From NCBI GenBank assembly GCA_965208015.1, contig OZ242308.1, forward strand, positions 1,426,001-1,490,000: DNA of 64,000 nt, read 5' to 3'. Position 1 is the first letter of the stretch; each line of letters begins with the position of its first letter. The notes under the pieces were generated by a model. That model was given only the letters and a program-made list of their open reading frames with translations, was not told the DNA's origin and ran no database searches. This DNA is from Bin87 sp965208015. Its GTDB lineage: Bacteria > Chloroflexota > Dehalococcoidia > Lucifugimonadales > UBA3495. The translations under genes and the position numbers were made by a program. Below are positions 7,454-16,048 of this stretch, piece after piece.

Positions 7454-9721
7454 ATGTTCAAACTCCGTCCCTACCAGCATGACCTGCTCCGGCAGGTGCA
7501 GCGCGAACTCGCCGGCGAACCCAGGGCCCGAATGATGCTGCAACTGCCCACCGGCGGAGGCAAAACCGTCATCGCCGGCGCGCTGCTGGCCCATTGGCTG
7601 CAAGATGGTCGCAAGGCGGTCTGGCTCACCCACCGCAAGGAACTGGCCGAGCAGACTCGCCGGATGCTCACCGACGCCGGCGTTTCGGCCATCACCAAAG
7701 TCAACTGGACGCCCGGCGAGGACGCCCCGGCGATGACGGGCGGCGCCGTCATCCTGATGGCACAGACCGTGGGTCGGCGCATCGGTAGACGAGAGGTGCG
7801 GGAAGCGTGGGAAGTACGCAAAGTATGGAACCGTTACACTTCTGATGACCTGCTGGTAATCGACGAAGCTCACCATGCTGGCGACGACCCTGACCGCACC
7901 GCCACGAATGGCTGGGCCCGCGCTATGCAGCAGTGGCCTGGCCCTGTTGTCGGCATGACCGCCACCCCATGGCGACTGCTGGAAAAGGAAAGGTTCGATC
8001 ACCTATTTGACAAGTTAATCTGCGGCCTACAGACTGCCGACTTGCAGGCCATTAATTCGTTGTGCCAGGCGCAGGTGTTCATACCGTCTGAGGAACAGCG
8101 CATCAGCAGTGGTGACGAGTTTGACCTGGAAGGGGACTACTCCGCCAGGGGAATTGAAAGGGCCAACCGCGACCGCCCCGACATCATGACCGCCGGCGCG
8201 CTGCATTTCTGGCAAAAGCACGCCGCCGACCGACCTACGATTGCCTACGCCGTGTCCGTTGACCACGCGCACAACCTGGCCGCCGTGTTCAACCAGGCCG
8301 ACGTGCCGGCGGCAGTAATCCTCGGCGACACCAACCGTGAGGAACGGGACAAAGCCATCGCCGGCTTCCGGGACGGCAGCATCAGAGTCCTGGTCAACGT
8401 CATCGTCGCCACCAAGGGGTTCGATCTGCCTGACGCTTCCTGCATCATCATCGCCCGGCCCACCATGAGCCTAGCCCTGTACCTCCAGATGGTGGGCCGG
8501 GGCCTGCGCCCAAAGCATGACGGCGGCGACTGCCTGGTCCTGGATCTGGCCGCCAACTCGGTTACTCATGGGTTGCCCGAGGACTACCGGGAATGGTCTT
8601 TGGAGCCACGTGGGGCGCATAAGGACGGTGGCGAGGCGCCGGTGGTGGTATGCCCAGAGTGCGGGTCAGTCTCGCCGGCCTCCAGCCACCATTGCCGGGG
8701 ATGTGGCTATTCTTTCGGCAAAGTATGTGACCGCTGTGGGCGATGGCGTTCCTATCGAAGCCGCTGGCTATACGAAACCGAATGCGGTGATGCCCACCAG
8801 CACGTTTGTGATTTGTGCCACATTGACGCCCATATACAAGCGCATTTGCCAGTTGCCCCACCCCTGGACGGACTCGTTGGCTTGTACTCGCCGGAGGATG
8901 AGATGGCGTACCCAAGTGATGTTGAGATTGACGATGACTTTGCTAATCGGCTGTCCGCCCTGTTCCGGGAGCTGCTGGAATCGGAACAGCAGAGCATCGC
9001 CGGGGCTGACGATGCGCGGCGGGAGGAGTTGCGCGGGCTTATCGACGAATGGAAAACAATGCTGAACGATGAGGACAAAGTGGATGAGTTGTTTGATGAA
9101 TACGTTTCTACCTTGCCGCAGCGTCCGAGCCGAGCAGAGGAACGCCGAATATTCCGCGATTGGGAAGAATATCTGTGGTTTCAAGTGGACGGCTGGGAAG
9201 ATGAGATTGCTGGACTGGAAAGTAACCAAGTTGATGAGCAGGTCATTTTCAACAGCGTGCAGAACAAGGTGTTACACCTGTTGCGACGGGAAGCGCGAAA
9301 TGCGGAGTTATTGCCGGACGTGCAAGATAATATTGATCAGTCAAGCCGGAATGTTGTTGGTATGGCAAGTCAAAATGTTGATGGAATACCCAAGCGCTTT
9401 TACATCGGCCCCAATCGTGACGGCATATTCGCGAAATGTGACGTGTACAACAGGAATAGGATCGTCGTTTTGGCGGGTTCCACTGCTACCAAACGTGAAC
9501 TCAACAAGCAACATGCGCCTTTCATAAGGCAAAAGAACGAGTTAATTGCGAACGGAGCGTTAGTCGACGACGGGCAACTGTACAAATTTACGGAAGATTG
9601 CGTATTCCGAGCTCCTACCCCCGCGGCGGCTATTATATTGGGGAATACTGGTGCTGCTCAGGGATTGGACGTTCTGAAAGATGCCGGCGGCATCACGTTC
9701 AGACACTACTACACGCAATAG
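7454..9721 (+). CDS. DEAH-box helicase with zinc-ribbon array and C-terminal DUF4357
   Basis: A 755-residue superfamily 2 helicase. Walker A is LPTGGGKT (residues 31-38), motif II is VIDEAHH, TATPWR follows as motif III, and motif VI is QMVGRGLRP. After the helicase core come clustered CxxC pairs (CPECG, CRGCG, CDRCG, CDLCH) forming zinc ribbons, an acidic helical region, and a final segment (FVVLAGSTA-like VVLAGSTATKREL, LVDDGQLYKFTEDCVF, AAAIILG) matching DUF4357, a small domain usually found after GIY-YIG nucleases. I start at ATG 7454 (MFKLRPYQ) because helicase homology begins there. It neighbours BrnT-BrnA, which suggests a defence or accessory role. No nuclease motif is visible. It could also be a stand-alone nucleic-acid remodeller. 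Confidence 0.85.
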   Translation: MFKLRPYQHDLLRQVQRELAGEPRARMMLQLPTGGGKTVIAGALLAHWLQDGRKAVWLTHRKELAEQTRRMLTDAGVSAITKVNWTPGEDAPAMTGGAVILMAQTVGRRIGRREVREAWEVRKVWNRYTSDDLLVIDEAHHAGDDPDRTATNGWARAMQQWPGPVVGMTATPWRLLEKERFDHLFDKLICGLQTADLQAINSLCQAQVFIPSEEQRISSGDEFDLEGDYSARGIERANRDRPDIMTAGALHFWQKHAADRPTIAYAVSVDHAHNLAAVFNQADVPAAVILGDTNREERDKAIAGFRDGSIRVLVNVIVATKGFDLPDASCIIIARPTMSLALYLQMVGRGLRPKHDGGDCLVLDLAANSVTHGLPEDYREWSLEPRGAHKDGGEAPVVVCPECGSVSPASSHHCRGCGYSFGKVCDRCGRWRSYRSRWLYETECGDAHQHVCDLCHIDAHIQAHLPVAPPLDGLVGLYSPEDEMAYPSDVEIDDDFANRLSALFRELLESEQQSIAGADDARREELRGLIDEWKTMLNDEDKVDELFDEYVSTLPQRPSRAEERRIFRDWEEYLWFQVDGWEDEIAGLESNQVDEQVIFNSVQNKVLHLLRREARNAELLPDVQDNIDQSSRNVVGMASQNVDGIPKRFYIGPNRDGIFAKCDVYNRNRIVVLAGSTATKRELNKQHAPFIRQKNELIANGALVDDGQLYKFTEDCVFRAPTPAAAIILGNTGAAQGLDVLKDAGGITFRHYYTQ

Positions 9722-9801
9722 CTGACGCGCTCGTAATCTGGGCCAATCTGGGGGACCCCAATGCTCAAAACCATATTCCGAACTGAAAGGACGACAAGTC
9801 G

Positions 9802-10086
9802 TTGAGCTGGACTTGGGACCCGGACAAAGACCGCATCAACCGGGAGAAGCACCGCATTAGCTTCGAGACGGCGCAACTGATTTTTGACGACCCGCTTGCT
9901 CTGATGCGGCCTGACCCGTACCCCTACGAATCACGCTGGCAAACTGTGGGAACCGTAAATTCGGTCACTCTGCTGGTAGTTCATACCCGGCCTGATGCCG
10001 AATCTGGCCAACTGACTGGACGTATCATCAGCGCACGGAGAGCTACCAGGGTTGAGAGGCGCGCCTACGAGGAAGGAGAGTTCTGA
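9802..10086 (+). CDS. brnT: BrnT family ribonuclease toxin
   Basis: A 94-residue protein with the BrnT signature: WDPDKDRINREKHRISFE near the start, FDDPLAL, and the C-terminal RIISARRATRVERRAYEE. BrnT is a RelE-fold ribonuclease that inhibits translation and is neutralised by BrnA, which also represses the operon. The start is a TTG at 9802 preceded by AAAGGA. The antitoxin gene begins one base after the toxin stop, the usual toxin-first BrnT-BrnA order. Key basic residues of the family are retained, so it is likely active. Confidence 0.9.
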   Translation: MSWTWDPDKDRINREKHRISFETAQLIFDDPLALMRPDPYPYESRWQTVGTVNSVTLLVVHTRPDAESGQLTGRIISARRATRVERRAYEEGEF

Positions 10087-10087
10087 C

Positions 10088-10366
10088 ATGACCGACCAGC
10101 AAAAAGCCGAACTCGCCGCCCTGGCCGCGATGTCCGACGACGAGATTGACACCAGCGACATACCGGAAGTCACGGATTGGTCTAACGCCAAACGCGGCGT
10201 GATTTACCGGCTGACCAAGCAGCGGATTACGCTGGACCTGGACGCCGACGTAATCGCCTGGTTCAAGTCCAACTCCCAAACCGATATTGACTGCCAGACG
10301 CTCATCAACCAGGTCCTGCGCGAACACGTCCGGCGCGAAAAGGTCCGCAAACCAGCCTCATCCTGA
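10088..10366 (+). CDS. brnA: BrnA family antitoxin
   Basis: A 92-residue antitoxin. Its N-terminal half is acidic (MSDDEIDTSDIPEV) and would cover the toxin. Its C-terminal half (ITLDLDADVIAWFKS, then CQTLINQVLREHV) is a ribbon-helix-helix DNA-binding domain expected to bind the operon promoter. The ATG at 10088 is preceded by GGAAGGAGAG, inside the end of brnT, so translation of the two is coupled. It is translated convergently with the retropepsin-like gene at 10382, 15 bp beyond its stop. Confidence 0.9.
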   Translation: MTDQQKAELAALAAMSDDEIDTSDIPEVTDWSNAKRGVIYRLTKQRITLDLDADVIAWFKSNSQTDIDCQTLINQVLREHVRREKVRKPASS

Positions 10367-10381
10367 TTGCGTTCCGCCGTC

Positions 10382-10753
10382 CTACGACTCTCCGCCCCAG
10401 CCCAGGGAAAGCCATTCGGTGGGCAGTAGCCGCTCTCCTGCCGGGTCGACCACCAGGTTGAAAATCTCCAGCGTGGACGCGCCCAGCAGGTGATTGCCCT
10501 CCGGCCCGAAGATGACCGGGCAGGGACACTCCTCGTCGTCGATGCTGAACCTGGCGAATCCGAAGCCGTAGATTGCCGGGCTGCCGTCGGCCAGAATGAA
10601 GCTGAGCTGACGACGGGGCGCAATGCCCAGCCGGGTCAGCAGCGATACGGGCAGCATCGAGTGGGCCGCCCCGGTGTCCACAATGGGCCGCACTGGCGCC
10701 AGATCACCGCCTTCCATATTGCCCACGCCGATGTCAACCTTGAACATTGACAT
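10382..10753 (-). CDS. Retropepsin-like aspartyl protease
   Basis: A 123-residue single-domain protein of the retropepsin-like clan AA family. The catalytic motif is intact as D26-T-G-A (IVDTGAAHSMLP), and the second conserved element LLGASTLEIF lies near residues 89-98. Such proteins act as homodimers with one Asp per subunit. The start is the ATG at 10753 with GGGAGA upstream; an ATG two codons later is possible. It is homologous over its length to the first domain of the DUF2442 fusion at 1807-2430, where the active site is lost. It ends 15 bp from the convergent brnA. Its substrate is unknown; its placement next to a toxin-antitoxin pair is notable. Confidence 0.78.
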   Translation of the reverse strand: MSMFKVDIGVGNMEGGDLAPVRPIVDTGAAHSMLPVSLLTRLGIAPRRQLSFILADGSPAIYGFGFARFSIDDEECPCPVIFGPEGNHLLGASTLEIFNLVVDPAGERLLPTEWLSLGWGGES

Positions 10754-10831
10754 GCCTGAATCTCCCATCGCTCTATCTGCCGGCATTATAACGCCCAGGG
10801 CAGCCGCGGCTGTCTCCGTGGATGTCCAAAT

Positions 10832-10860
10832 TTGCCACCGGCGTCCCTTGTCTCTACAAT
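10832..10860 (+). promoter_or_regulatory. Sigma70-type promoter for the ThuA gene
   Basis: TTGCCA (10832-10837), a 17-bp spacer, and TACAAT (10855-10860). The start codon is about 28 bases further, with GGAGGGAA as ribosome-binding site. Confidence 0.65.
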
Positions 10861-10888
10861 TCGCCTAACTGATCGGAGGGAACACATC

Positions 10889-11593
10889 ATGAAAGTTCTG
10901 GTGATCTCGGGCGGACGCCACCCCTACGAGGAGTCGACGCCCATATTGGAGTCCTTTCTCAAGGGCGCTGGCCACGACGTGACTGTTACCGAGGACGCCT
11001 CGCCTCTGGCCGACGGCTCAGCCATGAGCGGCTACGACGCGCTGGTCTTCAACACCCGCCGGGAAAACGTGCCCGATTTCGGCGACTGGACCTTGACTGA
11101 ATCACAGATGCAGGGCTTGAAGGACTACGTGAGCGGCGGCGGCGGGTTCGTCTGCATCCACATCGCCACCTGCGTGGCGGCGGCCTGGCCTGAGTACCAC
11201 GACATCACCGGCGGCGGCTGGATTTCCGGCACCAGCTACCACCCGCCCTACGGGGAGTTCACGGTCAATGTTAGCCAGGCCGGCCATCCGGGTGCCTCGG
11301 GCATCGCCGACTTTTCGACCAACGACGAGCTCTACATGAACCTGGCGATCAAGGACGGCAACGACGTCTTTCTCACCGGTACCGCTGAGGACGGCACGTG
11401 GCCCTGGGGTCCCGACCGGAACCCGACGCATATGCCGGGTGGGACATATCCCCTGGGATGGACGCGCAAGTACGGGGACGGCAACGTCTTCGTCCTGCTG
11501 CTGGGCCACGACGGCCGCAGTTTTGAGACGCCGGAGTTCCAGAAGCTGGTGCTCAACGGCGTGGACTGGGCGGCTGCAAAAGTGGCAGCCTGA
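10889..11593 (+). CDS. ThuA-like domain protein
   Basis: A 234-residue ThuA-like (class I glutamine amidotransferase-like fold) protein. The N-terminus VLVISGGRHPYEES, the GHDVTVTED strand, GGGGFVCIHIA, and the closing LLLGHDGRSFETPEF are typical. ThuA of rhizobia takes part in trehalose or sucrose oxidation to 3-keto sugars; in many bacteria ThuA proteins accompany Gfo/Idh/MocA oxidoreductases. Start at ATG 10889 after a GGAGGGAA site. It forms a single-gene unit under the promoter at 10832, followed by a family-C repeat. Its sugar substrate cannot be assigned. Confidence 0.85.
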   Translation: MKVLVISGGRHPYEESTPILESFLKGAGHDVTVTEDASPLADGSAMSGYDALVFNTRRENVPDFGDWTLTESQMQGLKDYVSGGGGFVCIHIATCVAAAWPEYHDITGGGWISGTSYHPPYGEFTVNVSQAGHPGASGIADFSTNDELYMNLAIKDGNDVFLTGTAEDGTWPWGPDRNPTHMPGGTYPLGWTRKYGDGNVFVLLLGHDGRSFETPEFQKLVLNGVDWAAAKVAA

Positions 11594-11609
11594 CGGACTT
11601 TCGGGAATC

Positions 11610-11718
11610 GTCAGAATCAGGATTTTCGGGATTCAAATATTGGCAGGATTGAGTGCTCTCTGTCGCTGAACGGCACCAATCCTGCCAATCCTCAAATCTT
11701 GCAAATCCTGATTTTGAC
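11610..11718. repeat. Interspersed palindrome family C, copy 2
   Basis: Begins GTCAGAATCAGGATTTTC and ends CAAATCCTGATTTTGAC with CAATCCTGCCAATCC inside. It lies between the convergent ThuA gene and the flavin monooxygenase gene, where it could act as a bidirectional terminator. Confidence 0.85.
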
Positions 11719-11728
11719 AACCCTACCC

Positions 11729-12898
11729 TTATCCCACGCGTTCCGCGTAGGCTTGCCGGGCGCGGTCGATGGCGCGAACCCGGCCGCCGACCAGGTCATC
11801 CTGCCGCTCCTTCGCCCACTGATTGGATGCCTGGGTGCTGAGCACGCTGCCCTGGAAGTGGGGCATCACGTAGCGGGCCATCAACTCGTAGCTGCGCAGC
11901 ATCTTCTCGCGTGGCGCCCAGTCGATGGTCTGGACCAGGAAGGCGCCGAACCCTCCGCTCTGTTCGCCCAGCCGCTCGATGGCTTCGATGCAGTCGTCGG
12001 GCGTGCCGATGATCCAGCTGCCCGTGTCGGCCATGTGGTCGATTACCTTGTCCAGCGGGCCGTCGAACACCGCCTGGCGGCCGTTGGTTCCCTCGCTGTA
12101 CTCCCGCAGGTAGCGGCCGGCGCCCATGCGAGCATCGTTCAGGGCTTCCTCGCGGGTCTCAGCGAGGTGGCAGGGCAGCACCAGCCGCCAGTCGTCGCGG
12201 TTCATGGTGTTGCCGTGCTCGGCGGCCGACTCTTCGGCTATGCTCCAGAGGCCCTGTAGGTCTGAGGGACCGGCGGACGGGTCCCGGGGCACGGTGATGG
12301 TCAGGACCGAGCAGCCGTGCTTGCCGGCCAGGGTCACTCCGGCCGGCGATTGCACCGACGCCACCGCCGTGTGCATGTACGGTCGCTGGTAGGGGCGCAG
12401 CTGGAGCAGGCCCTCTTTCAGCTCGAACCAGTCGCTCTTGTAGGTGATGGGTTCGGTCTCGGTGAAAAGGCGCAGGATGATGCCCAGGGACTCGTCCATG
12501 CGCTCGCGCTGCAGCTCGTGGGGGATGCCCATCATGTAGGCGTCGCCCGGCAGCGCGCCCGGACCAACGCCGAAGAGCACCCGCCCGTAGGTCATGTGGT
12601 CCAGCTGAACCATGCGGTTGGCTACCATCAGCGGGTGGTGATAGGGCAGGCTGACGACGCCGGTGCCCAGCTTGATGCGGTTGGTGCGCTGGGCGGCAGC
12701 GGCGATGAACACCTCCGGCGACGATATGATCTCCCAGCCGGCGCTGTGGTGTTCGCCGATCCAGGCCTCGTCGAATCCCAGCTTGTCCAGCCATTCGATC
12801 AGCTCCAGGTCGCGTTCCATGGCCAGGGTGGGGTTCTCGCCCACGCGGTGAAACGGGCCGAGGAAGATGCCGAATTTCATTCGTTCGGGAAACGCCAT
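11729..12898 (-). CDS. Luciferase-like (LLM class) flavin-dependent monooxygenase 1
   Basis: A 389-residue TIM-barrel protein of the bacterial luciferase-like family, using reduced FMN or F420. Visible landmarks: MKFGIFLGPFH at the N-terminus, DEAWIGEHHSAGW with the characteristic EHH near residue 48, IKLGTGVVSLPYHHP, GRVLFGVGPG, and IIGTPDDCIEAIE toward the C-terminus. The family includes alkanesulfonate and nitrilotriacetate monooxygenases and F420-dependent dehydrogenases; the enzyme is cytoplasmic and its substrate here is not identifiable. The gene is single and divergent from the ABC permease gene 281 bp away. Confidence 0.86.
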   Translation of the reverse strand: MAFPERMKFGIFLGPFHRVGENPTLAMERDLELIEWLDKLGFDEAWIGEHHSAGWEIISSPEVFIAAAAQRTNRIKLGTGVVSLPYHHPLMVANRMVQLDHMTYGRVLFGVGPGALPGDAYMMGIPHELQRERMDESLGIILRLFTETEPITYKSDWFELKEGLLQLRPYQRPYMHTAVASVQSPAGVTLAGKHGCSVLTITVPRDPSAGPSDLQGLWSIAEESAAEHGNTMNRDDWRLVLPCHLAETREEALNDARMGAGRYLREYSEGTNGRQAVFDGPLDKVIDHMADTGSWIIGTPDDCIEAIERLGEQSGGFGAFLVQTIDWAPREKMLRSYELMARYVMPHFQGSVLSTQASNQWAKERQDDLVGGRVRAIDRARQAYAERVG

Positions 12899-13179
12899 GT
12901 GGGAACCTCCTCCAATGGCGAATGCGAAAGCGCATTCCGTTACGGATTACTGCGGAAGGGGCACAGACCGCCCCGGATTTGTGCCATTCTGCGCTGGACT
13001 ATATGTCCTGTCAAACGCGCCGATGCAGGGGACTGTTTTCCCGCCACGCACTGGCAAGTGATCAAAGGGCTGAGACCGGTTTGGCCGGCGTATAATCACC
13101 CGCGAGCCCGACATCACGAAACGAGCATTGCTCCGGCAGGTCGAACGCGATCGGTTCGCCGGACAGATACAACCCGCCC

Positions 13180-14823
13180 ATGTCCGCCGTCGCCAAGTTG
13201 TTTGTCGCCATACCCAGGTTCACCTGGGGCCGTCTATTCGAGGGGGCAGCGCGCCCGCCGACCATCGTTTGGGTACCAGCCCTGGCAATGGCGGCGTTGC
13301 TGCTGGTCTCACCGGTCTATCTGGCGCTGCGCACGGTGGGCGCGGGGGAAGACGCCGTCGACCTGATATTCCGGACCCGGACCCTCTGGGTGGTGGGCCG
13401 CACTCTGGCGCTCATGGCGGCGGTGATGCTGGGATGCATTATCATCGCGGCGCCGCTGGCGTGGCTCACCGTACGCACCGACTTGCCGTGGCGGGGATTC
13501 TGGCGTGTGGCCACCATGCTGCCGCTGGCGTTGCCGTCGTACATCGTGGGCTTCGCCATTGCAGTGGGCCTGGGCCCGCGCGGGATCCTGCAAGGTTGGC
13601 TGGAGGCGGGTTTCGGCGTGGAACGGATCCCCAGCATCTACGGTTTCCCGGGCGCGGCCTTCACGTTGATCGTCCTCAGCTTCCCCTATGTTCTACTGCC
13701 GGTGCGCGCCGCGCTGTGGAACATGGACGTTTCCCTGGAGGAGTCGGCGCGAGTCCTGGGCCGCGACCGCTTGCAAACCTTCCGCAGCGTCACGCTCCCC
13801 ATGCTCAGGCCGGCCATACTGGCGGGTGGGCTGCTCACTGCTCTATATGCCCTGAGTGACTTCGGAGCAGTCGCCATGATGCGTTACGAGACCTTCACCT
13901 GGAGCATCTTCATCCAGTACGGCGCCGCGCTCAACCGCACCTTGGCCGCAGCGTGGTCGCTGGCGCTGATCTTGTTGGCGCTGGTGGTGGTCTGGGGGGA
14001 GAACACCGCCCGCAATGCCGGGGGCGGACGATACTATCGCAGTCGCGGCGGTGCCACCCGATTGCCCGAACCCATACCTCTGGGTCGGTGGCGGTGGCCG
14101 GCCCTGACGTATTGCGGCACCGTTCTGGCGGTTTCCATCGGCCTGCCGGTGGTGGTGCTGGTTTACTGGACGGTGCGCGGCGTGGCGGCCGGCGAACCTC
14201 TGCTGCTGCTGTGGCGGGCGGCGGCAAACTCCGTGGGAGTGTCCGCCCTGGCCGCAATCCTTACAGTGTTGTGCGCCGCGCCCATCGCCGTGCTGGCGGT
14301 GCGTTATCCCGGTCTGTTCAGCCGGTGGCTGGAGCGCCTGGGATTCGTCGGCTTTGCCCTGCCCGGGATCGTTATAGCCCTGGGTCTGGTGTATTTCGGC
14401 GCCAAATACGCTCCGTGGCTCTACCAATCGCTGGCGATGCTGGCGGTGGCCTACGTGACGCTGTTCCTGCCGGCGGCCGTAGGCTCGCTGCGAACCTCGC
14501 TGTTGCAGGTGCGACCCGAGTTCGAGGACGCAGCGCGCAGCCTGGGGCGACGCCCGTTGTCGGTGCTGTTGACCGTCACGCTGCCACTGGTCCGACCCGG
14601 AATCCTGACGGGCGCGGCCCTGGTGTTCCTGCTGACCATGAAGGAGCTGCCGGCTACGTTGATCCTCAGCCCCATTGGATTTACCACTCTGGCGTCATCC
14701 ATCTGGGCTGCCGCTGAGGAGGCGTTTTTCGCGCAGGCGGCGGCGCCGGCGTTGTTGCTGATAGTGGTCTCGTCGATCCCCCTGGCGTTGATCACCATGC
14801 GCGAGGAGCGGCGCGCGGAGTGA
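13180..14823 (+). CDS. Iron(III)-type ABC transporter permease, two fused membrane domains
   Basis: A 547-residue integral membrane protein with about twelve hydrophobic segments in two homologous halves, as in the FbpB/SfuB/AfuB permeases. Each half carries the EAA loop that contacts the ATPase: EESARVLGRDRLQTF near residue 188 and EDAARSLGRRPLSV near 447. The family imports Fe3+ (or 2-aminoethylphosphonate) from a periplasmic or lipid-anchored binding protein. No binding protein or ATPase gene lies next to it, so it is an orphan here and needs partners encoded elsewhere. It is divergent from the upstream flavin monooxygenase gene and convergent with the next gene. Confidence 0.87.
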   Translation: MSAVAKLFVAIPRFTWGRLFEGAARPPTIVWVPALAMAALLLVSPVYLALRTVGAGEDAVDLIFRTRTLWVVGRTLALMAAVMLGCIIIAAPLAWLTVRTDLPWRGFWRVATMLPLALPSYIVGFAIAVGLGPRGILQGWLEAGFGVERIPSIYGFPGAAFTLIVLSFPYVLLPVRAALWNMDVSLEESARVLGRDRLQTFRSVTLPMLRPAILAGGLLTALYALSDFGAVAMMRYETFTWSIFIQYGAALNRTLAAAWSLALILLALVVVWGENTARNAGGGRYYRSRGGATRLPEPIPLGRWRWPALTYCGTVLAVSIGLPVVVLVYWTVRGVAAGEPLLLLWRAAANSVGVSALAAILTVLCAAPIAVLAVRYPGLFSRWLERLGFVGFALPGIVIALGLVYFGAKYAPWLYQSLAMLAVAYVTLFLPAAVGSLRTSLLQVRPEFEDAARSLGRRPLSVLLTVTLPLVRPGILTGAALVFLLTMKELPATLILSPIGFTTLASSIWAAAEEAFFAQAAAPALLLIVVSSIPLALITMREERRAE

Positions 14824-14833
14824 AAGCCCGGCG

Positions 14834-15787
14834 TCAGAACCAGTTGGCCTTGTCCACCACGTTGCGCAGTTCCCGACCATCGTTGAATCGTTTGCAGTTG
14901 TCGACGAACAGTTCGGTGCGGCGGTCGTCCAAGTAGGGGCCGTTGCCCGCCACATGGGGCGTAATGAGTACGCCGGGCATGGTCCACAGGGGATGGCCGG
15001 CCGGCAGGGGTTCGATCTGAAAGACGTCCAGTCCGGCGCCGGCCAGTTCCCCGGCGCGCAACGCGCCCACCAGGTCGTCCAGGACCACGGTAGCTCCCCG
15101 GCCGATGTTGATGAAGAAACCGGTGTTTTTCATGGCTCGAAATTGCTCAGATCGGAACATGCCCTGGGTTTCTGGCGTTTCAGGCACGGTGACCACTACA
15201 AAATCGGCCCGGGGAAGAACATCCAGCAGGTTGTCCGGTCGGTGCAACTCGGCCACGCCGGCAATGGGAGCCGACAGCCGGGGGTCTACGCCAAGCACGG
15301 TCATGCCGAACTCGGAGCACAGCCGAGCAGTCTCGCCGCCGATGCCGCCGACTCCCACGATGGCCACGGTTGCTTCGGGCAGGTAAATGGTCGGGTATCC
15401 CTGCTGCCAGATCCCCGCCACCTGTTGAGGAATATAGACCTGCAATCCGCGCGCAAAGGCCAGCAGCAGGGACATGATGTGAGCGCTGATGTGGTCGTTG
15501 TAAATCTCGCGGGTGTTGGTGACCACCACGTCGCTGGCGATCAACGACGAGTGGTAGTAGCCGGCGCGCGGCCCAGCCTGGGGGCAGGCGATCCACCGGA
15601 GATTTTCTGCCCGCTCCAGCAATTCGGGCACGATGTCGCCGAAGGCTGCGTCGGCGTCGCCGATGACCTCCATCGCCTCGCCGACGGTCGGGCAGAGGTG
15701 TACGTCGATGTCCGGTATCTCCTCCTGGAGCCTCTGCGGCCAGTGCTCCTGGTAGTTGGGCGGACAGATCACGAGTTTGAATCCCAT
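14834..15787 (-). CDS. D-isomer-specific 2-hydroxyacid dehydrogenase
   Basis: A 317-residue NAD(P)-dependent dehydrogenase interconverting 2-oxo acids and D-2-hydroxyacids. The Rossmann motif GVGGIGGETARL is central, and the catalytic trio is visible as Arg in NIGRGATV, Glu in QIEPLPAGHP and His in ITPHVAGNG. Length is normal for the glyoxylate/hydroxypyruvate reductase-like branch. It ends 10 bp from the convergent ABC permease gene and is divergent from the SDR gene at 16049. The natural substrate is not assignable. Confidence 0.86.
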   Translation of the reverse strand: MGFKLVICPPNYQEHWPQRLQEEIPDIDVHLCPTVGEAMEVIGDADAAFGDIVPELLERAENLRWIACPQAGPRAGYYHSSLIASDVVVTNTREIYNDHISAHIMSLLLAFARGLQVYIPQQVAGIWQQGYPTIYLPEATVAIVGVGGIGGETARLCSEFGMTVLGVDPRLSAPIAGVAELHRPDNLLDVLPRADFVVVTVPETPETQGMFRSEQFRAMKNTGFFINIGRGATVVLDDLVGALRAGELAGAGLDVFQIEPLPAGHPLWTMPGVLITPHVAGNGPYLDDRRTELFVDNCKRFNDGRELRNVVDKANWF

Positions 15788-16048
15788 TGGAGCGCTCCTT
15801 CAGGTACGGTTCGGATGCGACATTCTAGGCGAATCTCGGGGCAACGCAACGTCGGGTTACACTTGCTGGCGCTCGACCGCGCCCGAAAGTTACCGTTCCC
15901 CCAGAGGTTTGTAGTACAGTACGCCCAACCAAAATCCTCTCCTGCCGCTTCGATGTATTTGAGCGGTTGGGTTTGAAATCGGGCTGCTGCTTCAAGCGGA
16001 GCAACGCTCTCCGTGGGGGCCAGTCTGCATCTGAAAAAGGAATACGAT

